Below are positions 6,124-9,302 of a DNA stretch of 9,302 nucleotides, piece after piece. The position numbers and the translations under genes were made by a program. The notes beneath the pieces are model-generated. The model was not told the DNA's origin. It saw nothing but the letters and a program-made list of their open reading frames with translations, and did not search any database. How positions within the stretch are numbered: position 1 is the stretch's first letter; each line of letters opens with the position of its first letter. The stretch comes from Methanosarcinales archaeon (lineage in GTDB: Archaea > Halobacteriota > Methanosarcinia > Methanosarcinales > Methanosarcinaceae): contig JAAXQB010000382.1 of assembly GCA_012329085.1 (NCBI GenBank), positions 1-9,302 of the forward strand. The letters run 5' to 3'.

Positions 6124-6298
6124 TTGTATATAATTTATAAAATTATATGCTTAACACTCATTCTCTTTGAGAATGAGTTAGAGAAAATTCTAATTTTTCG
6201 TTTTAAAATTTTTTAAAAAAATAAGAAAATGAAAAAATCTCCAACTCATTTTCTTTAAGAGTGCGTGTTAAATATTTAACTTTATAAGTTATATACAA
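6124..6298. mobile_element. 175 bp inverted-repeat element (MITE-like)
   Basis: Arms 6124-6184 and 6238-6298 align in inverted orientation over 61 bases without gaps, with about 48 matches. The outermost ten bases are identical (ttgtatataa), and an inner block ttaacac is also shared. A 53-base AT-rich centre separates the arms. The left arm contains a perfect 10 bp hairpin (6156-6178, actcattctc-ttt-gagaatgagt). No protein is encoded. The right end carries the presumed TATA box of the second hicB. It may be a non-autonomous transposon; its ends differ from those of the other MITE-like pair. Confidence 0.6.
6267..6298 (+). promoter_or_regulatory. Promoter/operator of the second hicBA module
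   Basis: A perfect 14 bp palindrome (gttaaatatttaac, 6267-6280) is followed by an AT box with ttataa and gttatataca (6281-6297). From there a transcript would start about 25 bases on, near 6320, leaving a leader of 10-15 bases before the ATG at 6333. HicB proteins commonly repress their own promoter, so the palindrome is a candidate operator. Both parts lie in the right arm or end of the 175 bp element. Confidence 0.5.
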
Positions 6299-6332
6299 CA
6301 AAAAAATAAAAATTTAAAATAGAGAGTGGGAC

Positions 6333-6593
6333 ATGATTATTGAATATATAAAAGCTGCGTTGTCTAAAGCAAAATTTGAAATTATTGAGGATGAAGAGCC
6401 ATATTATGGGGAAGTTTGTGAGTTAGAAGGAGTATGGGCAACAGGCAAAACGCTGGATGAGTGTCGTAAGAATCTGGCGGAGGTCGTTGATGGATGGATT
6501 GTAGTAAGATTAAGAAAAGGTTTGCCAATTCCTCAAATGGATGCATATAATATAGAAGAGTTGTCGAGGTTGGATATCGGTGTCAAAATATAA
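6333..6593 (+). CDS. hicB: HicB-family antitoxin (second module)
   Basis: This 86-residue protein carries the HicB core: AKFEIIEDEEPYYGEVCELEGVWATGKTLDECRKNLAEVVDGWIV (residues 14-58), with the (Y/F)xGEVxELxGxWAxGxTxxEcxxNLxexvxgWI pattern of the partial RNase H fold. It then has RLRKGLPIP and a short C-terminal tail that may reach the toxin. It overlaps the toxin gene by 14 bases. The middle of the gene is near 50 percent G+C by count over 6421-6500, far above its surroundings, which suggests recent arrival by transfer. A GTGGG a few bases before the ATG is a weak ribosome binding site. It is probably the antitoxin and autoregulator of the pair. Confidence 0.9.
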   Translation: MIIEYIKAALSKAKFEIIEDEEPYYGEVCELEGVWATGKTLDECRKNLAEVVDGWIVVRLRKGLPIPQMDAYNIEELSRLDIGVKI

Positions 6594-6804
6594 ACTCACT
6601 CCAGTTTCTTGGACTGAGTTAGTGAAGCGATTTCGTTTATTTAATTTTGATGGACCATATCAAGGAGGAAAACATCCATATATGATAAAAGATAATTTAG
6701 TTTTAACCATTCCAAACCCACATAGAAAAAAAATAAGCGTAGATCTTCTTTTACGAATTTTGAAACAAGCTAAAATTACGAGAAAGGAATGGCTTGAAAA
6801 ATGA
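6580..6804 (+). CDS. hicA: HicA-family mRNA interferase toxin (second module)
   Basis: This 74-residue protein begins at GTG. GAGGT nine bases upstream (6566-6570), inside hicB, supports this start. Recognisable HicA elements: SWTELVKRFRLFNFDG (helix 1 and the glycine turn), GGKHPYM with the expected catalytic His at residue 32, LVLTIPNPHRKKISVDLLLRILKQAKIT, and the final KEWLEK. HicA is a small dsRNA-binding-like ribonuclease that cuts mRNA and stops translation until bound by HicB. Unlike the first module it is complete at both ends, so this pair looks functional. The gene order antitoxin-toxin with overlap is usual for this subgroup. Confidence 0.88.
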   Translation: MSKYKLTPVSWTELVKRFRLFNFDGPYQGGKHPYMIKDNLVLTIPNPHRKKISVDLLLRILKQAKITRKEWLEK

Positions 6805-7006
6805 ATGTTTAGCACATGAAATAAAAAATAATTTAAATCATCTTTCAATTTAAGTTTTTCAAGTTTAAAGAAGTTTTCAAATAACTAATTTACATTATAC
6901 ATTTAAGTTATATTTTATTCCAATTGGGTAATTATTAATTATAATTTTATAAATATTGCCCCAAATATGATAAATATTAATTGATTTGTATACGGAATTT
7001 CAATTA
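6805..7006. other. AT-rich spacer with no recognised gene
   Basis: Very AT-rich sequence after hicA. No convincing reading frame or RNA gene is seen. A few T runs on the plus strand (around 6853-6860) could end hicBA transcription, but there is no strong terminator. The gene-free stretch to 7323 otherwise holds two tiny reading frames and MITE-like copy 2, listed separately. Confidence 0.5.
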
Positions 7007-7069
7007 TTAGACAACCTCTAAAAAAGATACAAATTTTTTATAGTTTGGACATCGATTAAATGATTCCAT
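7007..7069 (-). CDS. Possible 20-residue peptide (uncertain)
   Basis: The frame ATG...TAA encodes a peptide beginning MESFNRCPNYKKF and ending LEVV. It starts four bases after the stop of the 19-residue frame at 7074-7133 on the same strand. No Shine-Dalgarno sequence of its own is clear. It may be chance or the relic of a longer gene. No function is assigned. Confidence 0.2.
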   Translation of the reverse strand: MESFNRCPNYKKFVSFLEVV

Positions 7070-7073
7070 TTAT

Positions 7074-7133
7074 TTAAACTCCCATCCATTTTTTTAAATT
7101 GTTTTCAATTTTTTTTATTAATTTTTTTTGCAT
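7074..7133 (-). CDS. Possible 19-residue cationic amphipathic peptide (uncertain)
   Basis: The peptide MQKKLIKKIENNLKKWMGV has seven Lys spaced as on one face of a helix. Its ATG is preceded by GGAG at 7141-7144 with a seven-base gap, the same spacing as the L18e start. An AT box (ttaaatata around 7160-7168, minus strand) stands about 25 bases before that. Such a peptide could act on membranes, but poly-A tracts make Lys-rich frames common by chance. The existence of the gene is doubtful. Confidence 0.28.
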   Translation of the reverse strand: MQKKLIKKIENNLKKWMGV

Positions 7134-7173
7134 AATTACGCTCCAATTTTATTTTATGTGTATATTTAATTCT

Positions 7174-7284
7174 ACTTTGTCACATTACAAGATAAACCAG
7201 TCATGTGAGGCGGTATAATTTCAAATCATTTAGAAAAGTAAAATCAATATCGGATGTTTGAATATGTATCTAATCTGACAAAGT
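7174..7284. mobile_element. MITE-like element, copy 2 (111 bp)
   Basis: The ends actttgtca/tgacaaagt are the same 9 bp inverted repeats as copy 1. Allowing two mismatches, the repeats extend to 17 bases (7171-7187 and 7271-7287). The body is about 80 percent identical to 5913-6018. TTAA lies at equal distance (four bases) outside both ends (7166-7169 and 7289-7292) and could be a target duplication, though AT richness makes this weak. It lies about 40 bases downstream of the small Cys-rich peptide gene. Confidence 0.65.
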
Positions 7285-7323
7285 CGAGTTAAATTTAGCA
7301 AGATTTATTTATATATTTATTGG

Positions 7324-7479
7324 TTAGTCCCACTGATCACCACATCTGCAGCAAGGCATAGTTGAATCTGCTACTTTTGCTTCAATTTTTAACATTTCTT
7401 TTTTTGAAACAACCTTTTTATCAAAATCTATGTCGTCCGAACATTGATTTAGTACTTTTTTAACTTTTATATTATCCAT
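7324..7479 (-). CDS. Small Cys-rich peptide, candidate precursor of the adjacent radical SAM/SPASM maturase
   Basis: This 51-residue peptide has a charged, Lys/Asp-rich leader-like part (residues 1-40, MDNIKVKKVLNQCSDDIDFD then KKVVSKKEMLKIEAKVADST). The distinct C-terminal end MPCCRCGDQWD has Cys43, Cys44 and Cys46 plus Trp50. It starts 19 bases after the SPASM-domain stop on the same strand. A short frame with leader and Cys-rich tail next to a peptide-modifying radical SAM enzyme is the layout of RiPP precursors, in which the enzyme installs thioether or carbon crosslinks in the tail. No Shine-Dalgarno sequence is seen. Its family is not recognised. Alternatives are a small zinc-binding protein or a chance frame; the context makes the precursor reading the best one. 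Confidence 0.65.
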   Translation of the reverse strand: MDNIKVKKVLNQCSDDIDFDKKVVSKKEMLKIEAKVADSTMPCCRCGDQWD

Positions 7480-7498
7480 AATTATAAATTTAAAATTA

Positions 7499-7903
7499 TT
7501 AATATATATTTGCTTTTATTTTAAAAAATTCATCTATTGATTCTTGAGATTCGTTATTAATTTCAATAAAAAATTCAATTACACTGTCCCACATTATACT
7601 TTGGATTATACAATCTAATTTATGTTTTTCATTACTGTTAGGAATAGTTTGTAAATAAGCACATTTACCTGAACAAAAAACTTTCATCCAACATTTTGCA
7701 CAATAAGAATCGAAAAAACATTCTTTCTTTTTAATTTTATCTAATTTTTCATTATTATATCCTTTGTTAACATTGCCATATTCAAATTCTGGGTTGGATA
7801 AAAATCGTTGGCAAGGATATATTGCCCCATCTTGACCAAATGCTTCAATATTTACAGTTGTATTACAAACTCCTTTTGGTATTCTTGTGTATAAATTTAC
7901 CAT
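7499..7903 (-). CDS. SPASM domain part of the peptide-modifying radical SAM enzyme (downstream fragment)
   Basis: This 134-residue frame holds a complete SPASM auxiliary iron-sulfur cluster pattern: C-x12-G-x4-C (VCNTTVNIEAFGQDGAIYPC), then C-x2-C-x5-C-x3-C (CAKCWMKVFCSGKC), then a final Cys (KLDC). SPASM domains hold two auxiliary 4Fe-4S clusters in enzymes such as PqqE and AlbA, which modify peptides. The same frame stays open back to the seven-A run at 7972-7978, so the ATG at 7903 is probably not a true start but part of one 440-residue enzyme with the upstream fragment. All cluster cysteines are kept, which argues against long-standing decay. The next gene is the small Cys-rich peptide. 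Confidence 0.85.
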   Translation of the reverse strand: MVNLYTRIPKGVCNTTVNIEAFGQDGAIYPCQRFLSNPEFEYGNVNKGYNNEKLDKIKKKECFFDSYCAKCWMKVFCSGKCAYLQTIPNSNEKHKLDCIIQSIMWDSVIEFFIEINNESQESIDEFFKIKANIY

Positions 7904-7965
7904 TATTTCAAATAACGGATGAATTACAATATGTCTTTTATTAATGATTGATTTCCTATATAAAT

Positions 7966-8820
7966 TTAATGTTTTTTTATCACATTTTGAATATAGTCAA
8001 TCTCATTATATGTAAGTTGATTTACACCTATGATATCATCAATAATAAAAAGTAGATTAAAAGTTGTAAAGCCATATTTAATATATTTGCTTATAATTTC
8101 ATCTATATTTTTTGTGATTCTTGAAACGGATAGAGCTATTGTAAATTCACTCCTATATTTTTTAGGTATTTTTTTAATTTTGTCATTAACAACATCATAA
8201 GAGCCTTTTCCATCTACGAATGGGCGAGATTTATTCTGAATTTCTTTATCGCCTTCGAAACTTATTTGAGAGCTAAAATTATTTTCAATTAAAAACTCAA
8301 TTATTTTTGTTGTTAATAATGTGCCATTTGTGGACATACTGTATTCTAATTTATAATTCTCTATATTATTTTTAAGCTCATTAACCATAAACTTTAAACT
8401 GTTAAAATTCAATAGAGGTTCACCACCAAAAAAAATAACTCTAATTGTATCTCCTTCAATTTTTCTATTTTTATCAATTGCTTTTATATGATTTATAATT
8501 TGAACACAAGTTTGTTTATTTAAATGAGAATTTTTTAAATTTTTTTGTCTAAAACAATAAACACATCTAAGATTGCAATTATTTGTTAATTCAACGATGG
8601 CATTATATCCTGCGTAATTTGCTCTTTTTTGCATTTTAGTGTTAGGTATACCTATAATAGACCTGTCAATAAATTTTTCATAAATATCAATTTTTTTAGG
8701 TTTTGATATTTCCATTAACTTCATACTATTGTTGTCAAAAACATAATGCTTATTGTCAATGTGATAGTATCTTAATTCATTTGAGTTATCGAATAATATT
8801 TTATTTATAATTTTTTTCAT
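7966..8820 (-). CDS. Radical SAM peptide maturase, N-terminal and catalytic part (split by frameshift)
   Basis: These 284 residues comprise an N-terminal segment of about 70 residues (with YYHIDNKHYVFDNNSMKLMEIS, like the peptide-recognition ends of SPASM maturases), then the radical SAM motif CNLRCVYCF (Cys82, Cys86, Cys89) that binds the 4Fe-4S cluster and S-adenosylmethionine. FFGGEPLLNF with the GGE motif (132-134) follows, then a YSMSTNGTLL strand and ISFEGDKEIQNKSRPF. The frame stops at 7966 just after AAA AAA. Reading one base back at that point joins it to the SPASM frame and gives 441 codons over 7499-8820. I infer a peptide-crosslinking enzyme acting on the 51-residue product of the gene downstream. 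No Shine-Dalgarno sequence precedes the ATG; a TATA box lies near 8881. Confidence 0.88.
   Translation of the reverse strand: MKKIINKILFDNSNELRYYHIDNKHYVFDNNSMKLMEISKPKKIDIYEKFIDRSIIGIPNTKMQKRANYAGYNAIVELTNNCNLRCVYCFRQKNLKNSHLNKQTCVQIINHIKAIDKNRKIEGDTIRVIFFGGEPLLNFNSLKFMVNELKNNIENYKLEYSMSTNGTLLTTKIIEFLIENNFSSQISFEGDKEIQNKSRPFVDGKGSYDVVNDKIKKIPKKYRSEFTIALSVSRITKNIDEIISKYIKYGFTTFNLLFIIDDIIGVNQLTYNEIDYIQNVIKKH
7972..7978 (-). other. A-AAA-AAA slippery run at the frame break of the radical SAM gene
   Basis: Seven A on the minus strand are phased as A|AAA|AAA in the upstream frame. A -1 slip there continues as ACA TTA AAT into the SPASM frame without a stop. One extra A in the run would do the same. 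It fits a programmed -1 or transcriptional slippage site, a 1-base deletion, or a homopolymer sequencing error; no stem-loop stimulator was recognised by eye. Confidence 0.6.
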
Positions 8821-9164
8821 TTGTTGTTTTAATATTTTTCAATTTTCATATATTTTTTAAAATTGACTACATCGGTTTAACTATATATAATGCAGGATTT
8901 TATTACAACTATTTTTCAATATTGAATTAATTTTTTTTATATTATTTTGACAAAACTTCATCTCTAAAAAAATTAAATATTGTTCGTATCCGTTTCAAAT
9001 TAGAGGGTAAATATATCAAATATGATCATACTAAATTATATTCAGTTTTAGCCACTCAATATCTGATGGCAACTGATATTGTTTTGAAATAGAAAGTATA
9101 TTTAAATAAATGATTTAGACAATATAGGTATATACTTTACCATACTTTTTGAAATGGATACATT
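8821..9164. other. Spacer between radical SAM gene and next upstream gene
   Basis: A 344-base AT-rich stretch without a convincing gene. It holds the likely promoter of the radical SAM operon near 8881 and a 6 bp inverted repeat (aatatc/gatatt) around 9058-9080. Nothing else is recognised. Confidence 0.5.
8881..8890 (-). promoter_or_regulatory. TATA box of the radical SAM/peptide operon
   Basis: TTATATATAG on the minus strand matches the archaeal TATA consensus. Transcription would start near 8860, giving a leader of about 40 bases before the ATG at 8820. It is the best such box in the spacer, though the region is AT-rich throughout. Confidence 0.5.
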
Positions 9165-9302
9165 TTAAGTATTCTCTCCGCCGCCTATATCTGAAATTAT
9201 ATCTGTAACATTAAATACAATTTCTTTATCAATTGACTCAAGTTTAACAATATGCACTGGATCGGTAAGTACCATTATCACAAAAGCGTCAGGATGGGGT
9301 GA
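9165..9302 (-). CDS. Unidentified protein, C-terminal 45 residues (truncated by window edge)
   Basis: The frame is open from the window end to TAA at 9165-9167. It contains PHPDAFVIMVLTDPVHIVKL followed by ESIDKEIVFNVTDIISDIGGG and a short end ENT. Codon choice, higher GC than the spacer and the alternation of hydrophobic strand, charged turn and strand look like a real protein end. I do not recognise the family. It is upstream of the radical SAM gene on the same strand, 344 bases away, so it is probably in a separate transcript. Confidence 0.6.
   Translation of the reverse strand, partial: SPHPDAFVIMVLTDPVHIVKLESIDKEIVFNVTDIISDIGGGENT

Noticed and set aside
5807..6298. CRISPR-like array suggested by repeated hairpins
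   Set aside because: Only two or three diverged units with uneven spacing, no constant repeats with unique spacers and no cas genes.
6660..6848. Minus-strand 62-codon frame opposite the second hicA
   Set aside because: Shadow of hicA; no start signals.
8829..8849. Six-codon upstream frame (MKIEKY) before the radical SAM gene
   Set aside because: Too short, no ribosome binding site, expected by chance in AT-rich leaders.
8947..8957. ttgacaaaac as a third copy of the tgacaaagt element end
   Set aside because: Only partial match, no opposite end and no body similarity nearby.

Overview
The window is strongly AT-rich DNA from a euryarchaeon. The left half carries a compact archaeal ribosomal protein / RNA polymerase subunit / mevalonate pathway operon. 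The proteins most resemble those of the Methanosarcina-like lineage (methanogens and their relatives) as far as I can judge by eye, mainly from S2 and the gene order. Several Shine-Dalgarno sequences of the GGAG/GGTG type decide starts.

Region 1 (1-5036, all minus strand) reads in transcription order: L18e, L13, S9, RpoN (Rpb10), RpoK (Rpb6), S2, a MEMO1-family protein, mevalonate kinase, isopentenyl phosphate kinase, and the first 50 residues of type 2 isopentenyl-diphosphate isomerase. Genes overlap by 1-4 bases or lie within about 35 bases of each other. The last three named enzymes take mevalonate metabolism through the archaeal isopentenyl phosphate branch to the C5 units of membrane lipids. 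RpoK is too short for a length-filtered gene call and starts at TTG. Enolase, often found between rpoK and rps2 in euryarchaea, is absent. rpoD, the usual upstream neighbour of L18e, is also missing here.

Region 2 (5037-7320) is an accessory zone of toxin-antitoxin genes and non-autonomous repeats. A hicB antitoxin (minus) is followed by a broken hicA with no usual start codon and a lost C-terminus. The pair is bounded by 56-57 bp direct repeats. Next come a 208 bp element with terminal inverted repeats, containing a tandem hairpin array, and a 175 bp inverted-repeat element whose right end appears to supply the promoter of a second, intact hicB-hicA pair (plus). A diverged 111 bp relative of the first element lies at 7174-7284. 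Two very small reading frames with a good ribosome binding site lie between.

Region 3 (7324-9302, minus strand) holds a candidate peptide-modification system. It has a radical SAM/SPASM enzyme gene, split into two frames at a run of seven A, followed 19 bases later by a 51-residue peptide with a Cys-rich C-terminal tail. I read this as a maturase and its precursor (a RiPP-type natural product or peptide signal). The downstream half keeps every SPASM cysteine, so the split may be recent, a sequencing artefact, or read through by -1 slippage. The window ends in the C-terminal 45 residues of an unidentified protein.
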